Shown here in pieces: positions 33,167-41,821 of a stretch of DNA of 64,000 nt. A program made the translations under genes and the position numbers. Source of the DNA: Umezawaea beigongshangensis (GTDB taxonomy: Bacteria; Actinomycetota; Actinomycetes; Mycobacteriales; Pseudonocardiaceae); contig NZ_JAEIOJ010000005.1 in NCBI RefSeq assembly GCF_016464305.1, positions 1 to 64,000 on the forward strand. Reading direction: 5' to 3'. The notes under the pieces are model-generated. The model saw only the letters and a list, made by a program, of their open reading frames with translations. It was not told the DNA's origin and searched no databases. Numbering within the stretch: the stretch's first letter is position 1; the number at the start of each line of letters is the position of its first letter.

Positions 33167-33969
33167 CGATCCCGATCGGGCTCTCCACGGCAGCGGTCTG
33201 GCCGCAACCGGCCGGCGCCGCGTTCGAGCTGGCGGCGGAACTCGGGTACGACGGCGTCGAGACCATGATCTGGATCGATCCGGTCAGCCAGGACGTGCGC
33301 GCGCTCGGGCGCCTGTCGGAGAAGACGGGCGTGCCGGTCCTGGCCGTGCACGCGCCGTGCCTGCTGATCACCCAGCGCGTGTGGTCGCCCGACCCGGTGG
33401 TGCGGCTGCGGCGCAGCGTGGCCGCCGCGCGGGACCTCGGCGCGCGCACCGTCGTGGTGCACCCGCCGTTCCGCTGGCAGCGCGCCTACGCCGACGGCTT
33501 CGCCGACCTCGTGGCGGAGCTGGAGGACAGCAGCGGCGTCGCCGTGGCCGTGGAGAACATGTTCCCGGTCCGCCGCGGCGTCGGACGCGGACGCTCGGTG
33601 CAGGTCAGCGCGTTCCGGCCGTCCATCGACCCGACCGACGTGGGCCACCGGAACTACACGCTCGACCTGTCGCACACCGCGGCGGCGGGTGTGGACGCGC
33701 TGGACCTGGCTCGCCGCATGGGCGACGGCCTCGCCCACGTGCACCTCGCCGACGGCACCGGCGGCCCGAAGGACGAGCACCTCGTGCCCGGCCGCGGCTC
33801 GCAGCCGTGCGCGCGGGTCTGCGAGGACCTCGCCACCGCGGGCTTCGGCGGTCAGGTCGTCCTGGAGGTCAACACCAGGCGCGCGAGGTCCAGGGACGAA
33901 CGCGCCGAGATGCTCGCCCAGTCCCTGGTGTTCGCCCGGCTGCACCTGGACCGGCCGGTCACGTGGTGA
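33163..33969 (+). CDS. sugar phosphate isomerase/epimerase TIM barrel (Rv0498-like)
   Basis: A 268-residue xylose-isomerase-like TIM barrel starting at TTG 33163, overlapping the previous stop. Metal-site motifs include the Glu in ELGYDGVETMIW, His in VHAPCLL, VVVHPPFRWQRAY, the Glu in VAVENMFP, LDLSHTAAAG, and AHVHLADGTGG near the end. The Glu/His/Asp set needed for a divalent metal is therefore present. The substrate is unknown. The position after the Rv0497-like gene matches Rv0498. Confidence 0.86.
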   Translation: MTIPIGLSTAAVWPQPAGAAFELAAELGYDGVETMIWIDPVSQDVRALGRLSEKTGVPVLAVHAPCLLITQRVWSPDPVVRLRRSVAAARDLGARTVVVHPPFRWQRAYADGFADLVAELEDSSGVAVAVENMFPVRRGVGRGRSVQVSAFRPSIDPTDVGHRNYTLDLSHTAAAGVDALDLARRMGDGLAHVHLADGTGGPKDEHLVPGRGSQPCARVCEDLATAGFGGQVVLEVNTRRARSRDERAEMLAQSLVFARLHLDRPVTW

Positions 33970-33985
33970 CCCGGCACCGGACCAC

Positions 33986-33991
33986 TACAGT
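33986..33991 (+). promoter_or_regulatory. -10 box TACAGT, leaderless start of proline dehydrogenase gene
   Basis: TACAGT ends 7 bp before GTG 33999. Confidence 0.5.
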
Positions 33992-33998
33992 CTGGATC

Positions 33999-34925
33999 GT
34001 GAATCCGTTGCGCTCGCTGATCCTCGCCGCGGCGGACAACGACGCCGTGCGCCGCGCGGTCGCCGGTGCGCCGGTCAGCCGCGACGTCGTGCGCCGGTTC
34101 GTGGCGGGGGAGACGACGGCCGACGCGATCAGCGCGACGCGCGCCCTCGTCGCCGACGGGCTGAGCGTCACCCTGGACCACCTGGGCGAGGACACCCGCG
34201 ACCGCGCCACCGCGGAACGCACGGTGGGCGCCTACCTGGAACTGCTGGACCTGCTGCACGCCGAGGGCCTGGCGCGGCACGCCGAGGTCAGCGTGAAGCT
34301 CTCCGCCGTGGGGCAGGCGCTCGGCGAGGACGCCGCCCTCACCGGCGCCTCCCGCATCTGCGCCGCCGCCGAGCAGTGCGGCACGACGGTCACCCTCGAC
34401 ATGGAGGACCACACCACCACCGACTCCACGCTGCGCGTCCTCGCCGAGCTGCGCCGCACGTGGCCCTCGGTCGGCGCGGTGCTCCAGGCGTACCTGCGGC
34501 GCACCGGGGACGACTGCCTCGCCCTCGCCGGGCCGGGTTCGCGGGTTCGGCTGTGCAAGGGTGCCTACGCCGAACCGGCCGACGTCGCGTTCGCGAGTCC
34601 CCACGAGGTCGACCTGAACTACGTGCGCTGCGTCAACGCGCTGCTCGCGGGCGACGGCTACCCGATGTTCGCCACGCACGACCCCCGGCTCGTCGAGATC
34701 GTCGGCGAGCGCGCCCGCTGGTACGGCCGCGAACCGGGCACCTACGAGCACCAGATGCTGTACGGCATCAGGCCCGTCGAGCAGACCCGGCTCGCCGCGC
34801 AGGGGCACGTCGTGCGCGTGTACGTCCCGTACGGACGCCAGTGGTACGGCTACCTGATGCGGAGGCTCGCGGAGCGGCCGGCCAACTCCGCGTTCTTCCT
34901 CCGCGCACTGGCCACCCGCTCATGA
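33999..34925 (+). CDS. proline dehydrogenase
   Basis: A 308-residue FAD-dependent PRODH barrel that oxidises proline to pyrroline-5-carboxylate. Key stretches are SVKLSAVGQALGED, TLDMEDHTTTDSTL, RLCKGAYAEPADVAF, EHQMLYGIRP and YVPYGRQWYGYLMRRLAERPAN, the last carrying the substrate-binding Tyr and Arg pair. It is monofunctional (no aldehyde dehydrogenase domain). It ends by overlapping the thioesterase gene (ATGA). proC, the opposite step from P5C to proline, lies one gene downstream. Confidence 0.92.
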   Translation: MNPLRSLILAAADNDAVRRAVAGAPVSRDVVRRFVAGETTADAISATRALVADGLSVTLDHLGEDTRDRATAERTVGAYLELLDLLHAEGLARHAEVSVKLSAVGQALGEDAALTGASRICAAAEQCGTTVTLDMEDHTTTDSTLRVLAELRRTWPSVGAVLQAYLRRTGDDCLALAGPGSRVRLCKGAYAEPADVAFASPHEVDLNYVRCVNALLAGDGYPMFATHDPRLVEIVGERARWYGREPGTYEHQMLYGIRPVEQTRLAAQGHVVRVYVPYGRQWYGYLMRRLAERPANSAFFLRALATRS

Positions 34926-35743
34926 CGGCACGTCAGAGGAACCCCTTGCTGCCCTTCTCCCAGGCCAACGCCGTGCGCCCGCTCGGCGACGGCACCTTCA
35001 CCGCGTCCCTGCCCGCCGCGTGGACCGTCGGTCCGAAGCCCCACGGCGGATTCCTGATCGCGCTGCTGGCCCGCGCCGCCGCGCAGGCCGCCGGTGACGG
35101 GCTCGGCCCGCTCTCCGTGAGCGCCCAGTTCCTGCGCGCCCCCGAGGTGGGGCCGGTGCTGCTGCGCACCGACGTCCGCAAGGCCGGACGCACCGCCACC
35201 GTCGTGACCGTGACCATCGAGCAGCGCGGCCAGGTCTGCGTGGAGGGCTCGGTGACCGCCGGACGCATCCCGGACGCGGCCGCCGACTACGCCGACCTGC
35301 CCGAGATGCCGGCCGAGCCGCCGGCGGACTCCGTGGACCTGGCGTCGCTCCAGTCCGGCTCCAACGTGATCTACAAGATCGGCACCGCCTGCGAGGTGCG
35401 GCTCGACCGCGCGGGCGCCGGGTTCCTCACCGGCAGCACCACCGAGCCGCTGGTGCTGAGGCTGTGGGCGCGTCCGCACGGCGAACGCCCAGACCCGTAC
35501 TTCGCGCTGGTGGCCGGGGACATCTCCATGCCGGTGACGTTCAACCTGGGCCGCTTCGGCTGGTCGCCCACGGTCCAGCTCACCGCCCTGCTCCGCTCCC
35601 GTCCGGCGCCCGGCTGGCTGCGCGTGCGGGTGACGTGCAGCGCGGTGCACGGCCAGTGGTTCGACGAGGACGCCGTGGTGATGGACTCGTCGGGACGGCT
35701 GGTGTGCCAGGCCCGTCAGCTGGCGCTGGTGGGCGCGGGCTGA
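34922..35743 (+). CDS. acyl-CoA thioesterase-like double hotdog protein
   Basis: A 273-residue protein of the TesB-like / thioesterase-family double hotdog fold. The N-terminal hotdog contains GPKPHGGFLIALLARAAAQAA and LSVSAQFLRAPEVGPV; the C-terminal one ends with VTCSAVHGQWFDEDAVVMDSSGRLV, which includes the catalytic Asp of TesB-type enzymes. It should hydrolyse acyl-CoA thioesters; chain length is unknown. It is translationally coupled to the PRODH gene. Confidence 0.82.
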   Translation: MTARQRNPLLPFSQANAVRPLGDGTFTASLPAAWTVGPKPHGGFLIALLARAAAQAAGDGLGPLSVSAQFLRAPEVGPVLLRTDVRKAGRTATVVTVTIEQRGQVCVEGSVTAGRIPDAAADYADLPEMPAEPPADSVDLASLQSGSNVIYKIGTACEVRLDRAGAGFLTGSTTEPLVLRLWARPHGERPDPYFALVAGDISMPVTFNLGRFGWSPTVQLTALLRSRPAPGWLRVRVTCSAVHGQWFDEDAVVMDSSGRLVCQARQLALVGAG

Positions 35744-35782
35744 GCCCTCCCCCCGGCGGGCTCCCGGCGGGCCGGGTGCGGG

Positions 35783-35810
35783 GCTCAGCACCGGGGTGGG
35801 CGTGCTGAGC
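35783..35810. promoter_or_regulatory. inverted repeat GCTCAGCA-N12-TGCTGAGC before proC
   Basis: A perfect 8-bp dyad 28 bp upstream of the proC ATG and about 40 bp after the thioesterase stop. It may be a terminator or an operator. Confidence 0.4.
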
Positions 35811-35837
35811 TCGTGCGCCACTGCTTTCATCTCCTCC

Positions 35838-36650
35838 ATGACGACCATCGCTGTCATCGGGGCCGGGAAGATCGGGGAGGCTCTGCTCTCCGGGCTGTTG
35901 CAGGGTGGGCGGGACGCCTCCGACCTCGTCTTCACCGAGAAGCACCCCGAGCACGCCGCTTCCCTGACCGCCCGGTACGGGGTGCGGGGGGTCGACGTCG
36001 CCGAGGCCGCTCACCTCGCCGACGTGCTCGTCGTCGCCGTCAAGCCCCAGGACATCGAGCCCGTGCTCGACCAGCTCGCTCCGGTGATCGAGTCCCGGAC
36101 GCTGGTCGTGTCGCTCTGCGCCGGGTTGCCCACCGCGCTGTTCGAGCGGCGGTTGCCGCCGGGGACGCCCGTCGTGCGGGTCATGCCGAACACCCCGATG
36201 GTCGTCGGCAGGGCGATGAGCGCGATCTCCGCCGGCGCGCACGCCGGTGCCGAGCACCTGGCGCTGGTCGAGGAGCTGCTGTCCACCGTCGGCAAGGTGG
36301 CGCGGGTGCCCGAGTCGCAGCAGGACGCCGTCACGGCGCTCTCCGGCTCCGGGCCCGCGTACTTCTTCTACCTCGTCGAGGCGATGATCGACGCGGGCAT
36401 CCTGCTCGGCATCCCGCGCGACCTCGCGGGGCAGCTCATCATCCAGTCCGCGGTCGGTGCCGCGTCGATGCTCGACGAGGGCGGTCAGCACCCGGTGATC
36501 CTGCGCGAGGCCGTCACGTCGCCCGCCGGGACGACGATCATGGCGATCCGCGAGCTGGAGAAGCACGGTGTCCGCGCCGCCCTGCTCGCGGCGATCGAGG
36601 CGGCTCGGGACCGTTCGGTGGAGCTGGGCGCGGCCCACCGGACGGACTGA
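35838..36650 (+). CDS. proC: pyrroline-5-carboxylate reductase
   Basis: A 270-residue NAD(P)H-dependent enzyme, last step of proline synthesis. N-terminal Rossmann loop IAVIGAGKIGEALLSG, the MPNTPMVVGRAMSAIS element, the substrate pocket ALSGSGPAYFFYLVEAM, and TSPAGTTIMAIRELEKHG at the C-terminus. Start ATG 35838 gives the standard N-terminus; the longer frame from 35796 adds unrelated residues. Matches Rv0500 by position. Confidence 0.96.
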   Translation: MTTIAVIGAGKIGEALLSGLLQGGRDASDLVFTEKHPEHAASLTARYGVRGVDVAEAAHLADVLVVAVKPQDIEPVLDQLAPVIESRTLVVSLCAGLPTALFERRLPPGTPVVRVMPNTPMVVGRAMSAISAGAHAGAEHLALVEELLSTVGKVARVPESQQDAVTALSGSGPAYFFYLVEAMIDAGILLGIPRDLAGQLIIQSAVGAASMLDEGGQHPVILREAVTSPAGTTIMAIRELEKHGVRAALLAAIEAARDRSVELGAAHRTD

Positions 36651-36832
36651 TCACGCAGCGCCTCCTCCGCCTCTCGCGATCGGGTGATACGGCACGGCCA
36701 TCAGGCGCACCCGGCGAACTCGGCCGTCGCAGTCGCACCACCTGTCCCGCTACTCTCAGAGGTAGCACGTGCGTGTCGAACCGTCGGTGGGGAAGCCGAC
36801 GGCACGACACGTGTCGAAGGACGCGGTGATGC

Positions 36833-37045
36833 ATGTCTGCGAAGGAGAACGATCGAACGGGCCTCACTCAGGTGCAGTTCCTGACGGTCGCCGAGGTGGC
36901 GGCCATGATGCGCGTGTCGAAGATGACGGTGTACCGGTTGGTGCACTCCGGCGAGCTGCCCGCGGTGCGGGTCGGCAAGTCGTTCCGGGTGCCCGAGAAG
37001 GCCGTGCACGCCTACCTGGAGAACGCCTACTTCGACGCCGGTTAG
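36833..37045 (+). CDS. small MerR/excisionase-type HTH regulator (Rv0500A / BdtA-like)
   Basis: A 70-residue winged-helix protein: FLTVAEVAAMMRVSKMTVYRLVHSGELPAVRVGKSFRVPEKAVHAYLE. It is named excisionase-like in databases but is a chromosomal regulator. Similar genes lie at the same place in mycobacteria (Rv0500A) and next to the bldN region in Streptomyces (BdtA). No phage genes are near. The ATG follows AAGGACGCGGTG. Confidence 0.88.
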   Translation: MSAKENDRTGLTQVQFLTVAEVAAMMRVSKMTVYRLVHSGELPAVRVGKSFRVPEKAVHAYLENAYFDAG

Positions 37046-37208
37046 AGCCGGTGGCGAGGGGCGGGGGCGGCTCCGCTCGGCCTGCGGGGTAAAGTCGTAG
37101 GCCGTTCGTGCGTGGTACCCGCGCGCCCTGCAGCCAGGGGGTTCGCGACTCTGCCGGTGCCGCCGCACGAGAGCGTGAACCACCAACGTCTAGAGCTAAG
37201 GAACCCGC

Positions 37209-37310
37209 ATGGGCTCGGTCATCAAGAAGCGCCGCAAGCGCATGTCGAAGAAGAAGCACCGCAAGCTGCTGCGCAAGACCCGCGTGCAGCGTCGCAAGCG
37301 CGGCAAGTAA
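37209..37310 (+). CDS. small ribosomal protein bS22 (AURKAIP1/COX24 domain)
   Basis: A 33-residue, extremely basic protein: [19 protein letters not shown] followed by [14 protein letters not shown]. It is a component of the small ribosomal subunit in actinobacteria (described as bS22 in mycobacterial ribosome structures; the same sequence family as Rv0500B). AAGGA stands 8 bp before the ATG at 37209. It follows the HTH gene as in M. tuberculosis. It is short enough to be overlooked by usual gene-length limits. Confidence 0.95.
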   Translation: MGSVIKKRRKRMSKKKHRKLLRKTRVQRRKRGK

Positions 37311-37336
37311 CCACGCGGGTTCTCACACGCGCTGCA

Positions 37337-37370
37337 CCGCCGCCGCCCCGGTCCGCCGGGACGGCGGCGG
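37337..37370 (+). terminator. G+C-rich hairpin after bS22 gene
   Basis: CCGCCGCCG pairs with CGGCGGCGG, with an inner CCCGG/CCGGG pairing, 26 bp after the stop codon. Confidence 0.65.
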
Positions 37371-37573
37371 TCGCGGTTGCGGGGGCCGCTCGTCGAGCGG
37401 CACCCCGCTCCCCGGGAGTACGTTCGCAGACGGCGAGATCTCGCGGGGCTGAACGGGTGACAACCCGCCGGTGTCCGCGTGACCTGCGTCGGGGCCGCGT
37501 TCCGAGGTGATCGCGCCCACGGTCCGGCTTGTAGCATCGTCGGATTCGCCCGCTGGTTCGGATGTGGAGTCGC

Positions 37574-38611
37574 ATGGCGCCCGAGGTCGTTCTCGTCACC
37601 GGGGTGAGCCGCTTCCTCGGCGGTCACCTCGCCGCTCGCTTCGCCGCCGACCCGAACGTCGAGCGCGTGCTCGGCGTCGACACGGTGCCGCCGTCGCGCG
37701 ACCTGCTGCGGCGCATGGGCCGGGCGGAGTTCGTCCGCGCGGACATCCGCAACCCGCTCATCGCGAAGATCATCAGCGGCGCGGGAGTCGACACCGTCGT
37801 GCACGCCTCCGTCACCGCCAACCCGCCCGGTCCCACCGGCAGGACGGCGATGAAGGAGATGAACGTCATCGGCACGATGCAGCTGCTGGCCGCGTGCCAG
37901 AAGTCGCCGCGGGTGCGCAAGCTCGTCGTGAAGTCCACCAGCGCCGTGTACGGGTCCAGCTCGCGCGACCCCGCGGTGTTCACCGAGGACATGGGCCCGA
38001 AGGACCTGCCGTCGAGCGGCTACGCGAAGGACGCCGTCGAGGTCGAGGGCTACGTGCGCGGGTTCGGCCGTCGCCGCCCGGACGTCGCCGTGACGACGCT
38101 GCGGTTCACGAACTTCATCGGTCCGCGCATCGACACCGTGCTGACCAGGTACTTCGCCCTGCCGGTCGTGCCCACCGTGCTCGGCTACGACGCCCGCGTG
38201 CAGCTCCTGCACTCCGAGGACGCGCTGGCGGTCCTGGAGCGCGCGGCCACCCACGACCTGCCCGGCGTGTTCAACGTCGGCGGTGACGGGGTGCTGCTGC
38301 TGTCGCAGGCGATCCGCCGCGCGGGCCGGTTGGTGCTGCCGGTGCCCAGCCAGGCCGTGCCGACGGTCGGGCGGCTCTTCCGCGGCGCGCGGCTCGTCGA
38401 CTTCTCACCCGATCAGATGAGATTTCTGAACTGGGGCAGGGTGGTCGACACGACCCTGCTCAAGCGCGAGTTCGGTTTCACGCCCCGCTGGACCACCCAG
38501 CAGGCGTTCGACGACTACGTGAGCGGTCGCGGGCTGCGCCCGCTCGTCGACCCGGAGCGGGTGGCCGCCGTCGAGCGGGGAGTCCTCGACGTCGCCGCCA
38601 GGTTCCGCTGA
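37574..38611 (+). CDS. atypical NAD-dependent epimerase/SDR (Rv0501-like)
   Basis: A 345-residue extended SDR. Start ATG 37574 lies 4 bp after GGAG (37566-37569); ATG 37562 lacks a ribosome site. The nucleotide loop is TGVSRFLGGHLAAR, deviating from TGxxGxxG. The active-site region reads SSGYAKDAVEVEG: the Lys is there, but the residue four before it is Ser instead of Tyr, so classical YxxxK chemistry is not expected. It may be a UDP-sugar-binding protein or have altered chemistry. Its neighbour is an acyltransferase (Rv0502-like), suggesting a joint envelope lipid or glycolipid role. Mycobacterial annotation as GalE2 is by homology only. Confidence 0.85.
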   Translation: MAPEVVLVTGVSRFLGGHLAARFAADPNVERVLGVDTVPPSRDLLRRMGRAEFVRADIRNPLIAKIISGAGVDTVVHASVTANPPGPTGRTAMKEMNVIGTMQLLAACQKSPRVRKLVVKSTSAVYGSSSRDPAVFTEDMGPKDLPSSGYAKDAVEVEGYVRGFGRRRPDVAVTTLRFTNFIGPRIDTVLTRYFALPVVPTVLGYDARVQLLHSEDALAVLERAATHDLPGVFNVGGDGVLLLSQAIRRAGRLVLPVPSQAVPTVGRLFRGARLVDFSPDQMRFLNWGRVVDTTLLKREFGFTPRWTTQQAFDDYVSGRGLRPLVDPERVAAVERGVLDVAARFR

Positions 38612-38621
38612 CCCCCGGGAG

Positions 38622-39590
38622 ATGGACGACTTGGCAGGAGCACGTGTGATCCCGCTGCACGGCGCGGGCCGTGAGCGCACGACCCGTCCCGCCGCGGAGG
38701 CGGAGGACCTGGCCGCCGTGCCGGACGCCGGGGAGGCGGAGCACGAGTCGGACCGGGAGCGGCGCCTCGCGGACTTCACGGCGTTCCTGCGCCGCAGGAT
38801 CGCCGGTGACTACCGGGTCGACGAGTTCGGCTTCGACGAGGACCTGACCGATCACGTCCTCATGCCGCCGTTCCGCGCCCTCTACGAGAAGTGGTTCAGG
38901 GTCGAGACGATCGGGATGCACAACATCCCGGCCGAGGGCGGCGCGCTGCTGGTGGCCAACCACTCGGGGACGCTGCCCCTGGACGCCGTGATGACCGCCT
39001 ACGCCGTGCGCAACGAGCACCCGGCGCAGCGGCACCTGCGGATGCTCGGCGCCGACCTGGTGTTCCGCACGCCCGTGCTGGGCGCGCTGGCCCGCAAGTC
39101 GGGGCAGACGCTCGCCTGCAACCCCGACGCCGAGCGGCTGCTGCGCTCCGGTGAGCTGGTCGGGGTGTGGCCGGAGGGCTTCAAGGGCGTCGGCAAGCCG
39201 TTCAAGGACCGCTACAAGCTCCAGCGCTTCGGCCGCGGCGGCTTCGTCTCGGCCGCGCTGAACACCGGTGTGCCGATCGTCCCGTGCTCGATCGTCGGGG
39301 CGGAGGAGATCTACCCGATGATCGGCGACGTGAAGGCGCTCGCCCGGCTGTTCGGGTTCCCGTACTTCCCGGTGACGCCGTTCTTCCCGCTGCTGGGGCC
39401 GCTCGGCGCGGTGCCGCTGCCGTCGAAGTGGTACATCGAGTTCGGCGAGCCGATCCGCACCGACGTGCACGGCGAGCACGCCGCGGACGACCCGATGCTG
39501 GTGTTCAACCTGACCGACCAGGTGCGGGAGACCGTCCAGCAGACCCTCTACCGGCTGCTGACGCAGCGGAAGAACGTCTTCCTGGGCTAG
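38622..39590 (+). CDS. LPLAT-family acyltransferase (Rv0502-like)
   Basis: A 322-residue membrane-associated acyltransferase of the LPLAT/PlsC superfamily, MGAT-like branch. The catalytic motif reads LLVANHSGTLPLDAVM (His and Asp separated by six residues), followed by FRTPVLGALARKSGQT and the second motif VGVWPEGFKGVGKPF. It likely acylates a lipid acceptor such as a lysophospholipid or diacylglycerol-type molecule; the acceptor is unknown. Residues 1-60 are low-complexity. It lies 10 bp after the atypical SDR, so the two are an operon. Confidence 0.88.
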   Translation: MDDLAGARVIPLHGAGRERTTRPAAEAEDLAAVPDAGEAEHESDRERRLADFTAFLRRRIAGDYRVDEFGFDEDLTDHVLMPPFRALYEKWFRVETIGMHNIPAEGGALLVANHSGTLPLDAVMTAYAVRNEHPAQRHLRMLGADLVFRTPVLGALARKSGQTLACNPDAERLLRSGELVGVWPEGFKGVGKPFKDRYKLQRFGRGGFVSAALNTGVPIVPCSIVGAEEIYPMIGDVKALARLFGFPYFPVTPFFPLLGPLGAVPLPSKWYIEFGEPIRTDVHGEHAADDPMLVFNLTDQVRETVQQTLYRLLTQRKNVFLG

Positions 39591-39597
39591 GGGGTGG

Positions 39598-40494
39598 TCA
39601 GGAGCGGCGGCGGTGGTGCAGGCCCGCCACGACGGCCCCGGCCACCGCGCCCGCGCCGAGCACGGAGGGGACGCCGATCCTGGCCGCCTTGCGGCCGGTG
39701 CGGAAGTCACGCACGTCCCAGCCCTTCCTGCGGGCCGTCTCGCGCAGCCCGGAGTCGGGGTTCACGGCCACCGCCGTGCCGACGACCGACAGCATCGGCA
39801 CGTCGTTCGCCGAGTCCGAGTAGGCCGTGCAGCGCCGCAGGTTGAGGCCCTCCTTGGCCGCCAGGGCGCGCACCGCGTGGGCCTTGGCCCTGCCGTGCAG
39901 CAGGTCGCCCACGAGACGGCCCGTGTAGACGCCGTCGACGCTCTCGGACACGGTGCCCAGCGCGCCGGTGAGGCCGAGCCTGCGGGCGATGATCTGGGCC
40001 AGCTCCACGGGCGTGGCCGTCACCAGCCACACCCGCTGCCCGGCGTCGAGGTGCATCTGCGCCAGCGCCTGCGTGCCCGTCCAGATCTTGTCGGCCATCA
40101 GCTCGTCGTAGATCTCCTCGCCCAGGGTGATGATCTCGGCGACGCTGCGGCCCGCGACGAACGACAGGGCCTGCTCGCGGCTGGCCGCGACGCTCTGCGG
40201 GTCCTCCCGGCCGCCGACTCGGAACTTGATCTGCTGCCAGGCGAACCCGGCGAGGTCGGAGTTCTTGAAGTACTTGCGCGCGGCGAGCCCGCGGGCGAAG
40301 TGGAAGATCGACGCGCCCATCATCATCGTGTTGTCGACGTCGAAGAACGCCGCGGCGGTGAGGTCCGTCGCCACGGTGGCCGACGGCTCGGGGCCGGGCG
40401 GGAGAGCGAGCGCGGCACTGGCCGACGCCTCGCCCGCGAGTGCGGCGAGCCGCTCGCGCTCCGCGGAGCTCTCCACCTCACGCCTGCGTGCCAC
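39598..40494 (-). CDS. HAD-IB family phosphatase (SerB1-like)
   Basis: A 298-residue protein starting at GTG 40494. Motif I is [13 protein letters not shown] (nucleophile Asp, second Asp), motif [10 protein letters not shown], motif III Lys in HGRAKAHAV, motif [14 protein letters not shown]. The family includes phosphoserine phosphatase and lysolipid phosphatases. A C-terminal hydrophobic stretch ([16 protein letters not shown]) may anchor it to the membrane, so a phospholipid substrate is as plausible as phosphoserine given the acyltransferase next to it. Equivalent by position to Rv0505c. Confidence 0.87.
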   Translation of the reverse strand: MARRREVESSAERERLAALAGEASASAALALPPGPEPSATVATDLTAAAFFDVDNTMMMGASIFHFARGLAARKYFKNSDLAGFAWQQIKFRVGGREDPQSVAASREQALSFVAGRSVAEIITLGEEIYDELMADKIWTGTQALAQMHLDAGQRVWLVTATPVELAQIIARRLGLTGALGTVSESVDGVYTGRLVGDLLHGRAKAHAVRALAAKEGLNLRRCTAYSDSANDVPMLSVVGTAVAVNPDSGLRETARRKGWDVRDFRTGRKAARIGVPSVLGAGAVAGAVVAGLHHRRRS

Positions 40495-40540
40495 GCCAGC
40501 CCTCCCGATCCGCGACGAGCCCGAGGCCCAAGGGTAGCGA

Positions 40541-41731
40541 TCAGCCACCGGTACCGATGCCGGGCAGGGCGGGGGCCGGTGCGGGCACCTCGACACCGGG
40601 CAGGGGCAGCGGCAGGGGCAGCGGCAACGGCAGCGGCAGGGGCAGCGGCGGGGTCGGCACGGGCGGTGCGGTGGTCGTCGGCGGCGGCGGCGCGGGGGCC
40701 GGCGTGCCGGACGGGGGCGGCGCGGAGGGCCGGTCGCTCGTCGCCGGGGGGACCGGCGCGACCGGGGGAGCCGGGAGCTGCCGCGCCGACCCGCCGCCGG
40801 GCTCGTCGGTGGGTTCGTCGGTGGGTGCGGGCGGACCGGGGAGCACCGTCGGGGCGGGCGTCAGCGCGCCCGTGGAGGAGTTCGGCACCACCGGTGCCCG
40901 CGCGCACTCCCGCGCGGGCACCGGACCGACCTCGTCGGCCGAGCCGGACGTGACGGGCAGGCAGGCGGACCGCGCCAGCAGCTCGTCGGCGCGCTGCCGG
41001 ACCCGGTCCAGCAGGTCCAGGCTCGTCCCGGCGCGCTCGACGACCGGCGACGGCGTCCGGGGCCGCAGCGCGGACAGCCGCTGCCCGTGCGACCGCGCCC
41101 AGTCGGCGAGCAGCGTCAGCGCCGCCGCGTCGGAGTTCACGCCGACCGTCGCGAGCCGCCGCGCGCCCTCGGCGGTGTCGGCGTCGAAGTCGGTGAGCGC
41201 GGTGAGGTAACCGCCGGCCGGGCCTCCGCCGGACTCGCGGAAGCGGTCGGTCATCGTCTCCATCTCGGCCAGCCGCGCCGCCGCGAACCCCAGGTGCTTG
41301 AGCGCCCGCTCCCGCTCGCCGAAGGTCAGGCCGAGGGACGCCGACTCGGCGTTGCGCTTCACCGCGTAGAGCGCGTCTCCCGGCAGCGCGCCGCGGCTGA
41401 GCAGCAGGGACATCCCGGCGAGGGCGAACACCAGGCACAGTGCCGCGGCCAGCGCCACGAGCAGGCGGCCGCGGGCGCTGGTGCGCGCCGGTGGCGGGGT
41501 GGTGCCGCCTCCCGGAGCGTGCAGGACGCGCTGGCGGATGCGGTCGCGCTCCTCGCCGGTGGGGCCGCTGAGGGGGGCCGCGCGCCGCAGCAGGGCCACG
41601 ACGGCGAGGTCGCCGGCCAGCCCGCCCGGCGTCGCGGGGTCGGTCGAGTCGCCTCCCTGGCGCGACTCGACCGCGCGGGCGAACGCCTCGCGCTCCCTCT
41701 GACGCCCTCTCGGCGTGGTGCCTCTGTCCAC
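40541..41731 (-). CDS. DUF5667 membrane protein, RsbN-like anti-sigma factor
   Basis: A 396-residue single-pass membrane protein. Residues 1-80 are cytosolic, a membrane helix lies near 87-110 ([22 protein letters not shown]), and an extracytoplasmic DUF5667 domain follows (residues 112-250, [21 protein letters not shown]). The tail (270-396) is Pro/Thr-rich with an extreme [10 protein letters not shown] run encoded by CTGCCG-type hexamers, then [13 protein letters not shown]. In Streptomyces RsbN (DUF5667) is the anti-sigma factor of BldN; the gene next door is a BldN-like sigma factor, so the same role is inferred. Confidence 0.85.
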   Translation of the reverse strand: MDRGTTPRGRQREREAFARAVESRQGGDSTDPATPGGLAGDLAVVALLRRAAPLSGPTGEERDRIRQRVLHAPGGGTTPPPARTSARGRLLVALAAALCLVFALAGMSLLLSRGALPGDALYAVKRNAESASLGLTFGERERALKHLGFAAARLAEMETMTDRFRESGGGPAGGYLTALTDFDADTAEGARRLATVGVNSDAAALTLLADWARSHGQRLSALRPRTPSPVVERAGTSLDLLDRVRQRADELLARSACLPVTSGSADEVGPVPARECARAPVVPNSSTGALTPAPTVLPGPPAPTDEPTDEPGGGSARQLPAPPVAPVPPATSDRPSAPPPSGTPAPAPPPPTTTAPPVPTPPLPLPLPLPLPLPLPLPGVEVPAPAPALPGIGTGG

Positions 41732-41821
41732 CGTCCCACTACCAACCTCGACCGGTTCTCGACCACGTCAACGAACGCGGGGGCCGCCGGGTTACGGCGT
41801 GGCACGTGATTCCGGGTGAGT

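Noticed and set aside
36833-37045. Phage excisionase and attachment site
   Set aside because: The HTH gene is a conserved chromosomal regulator; no integrase, tRNA or att-like direct repeat is nearby.
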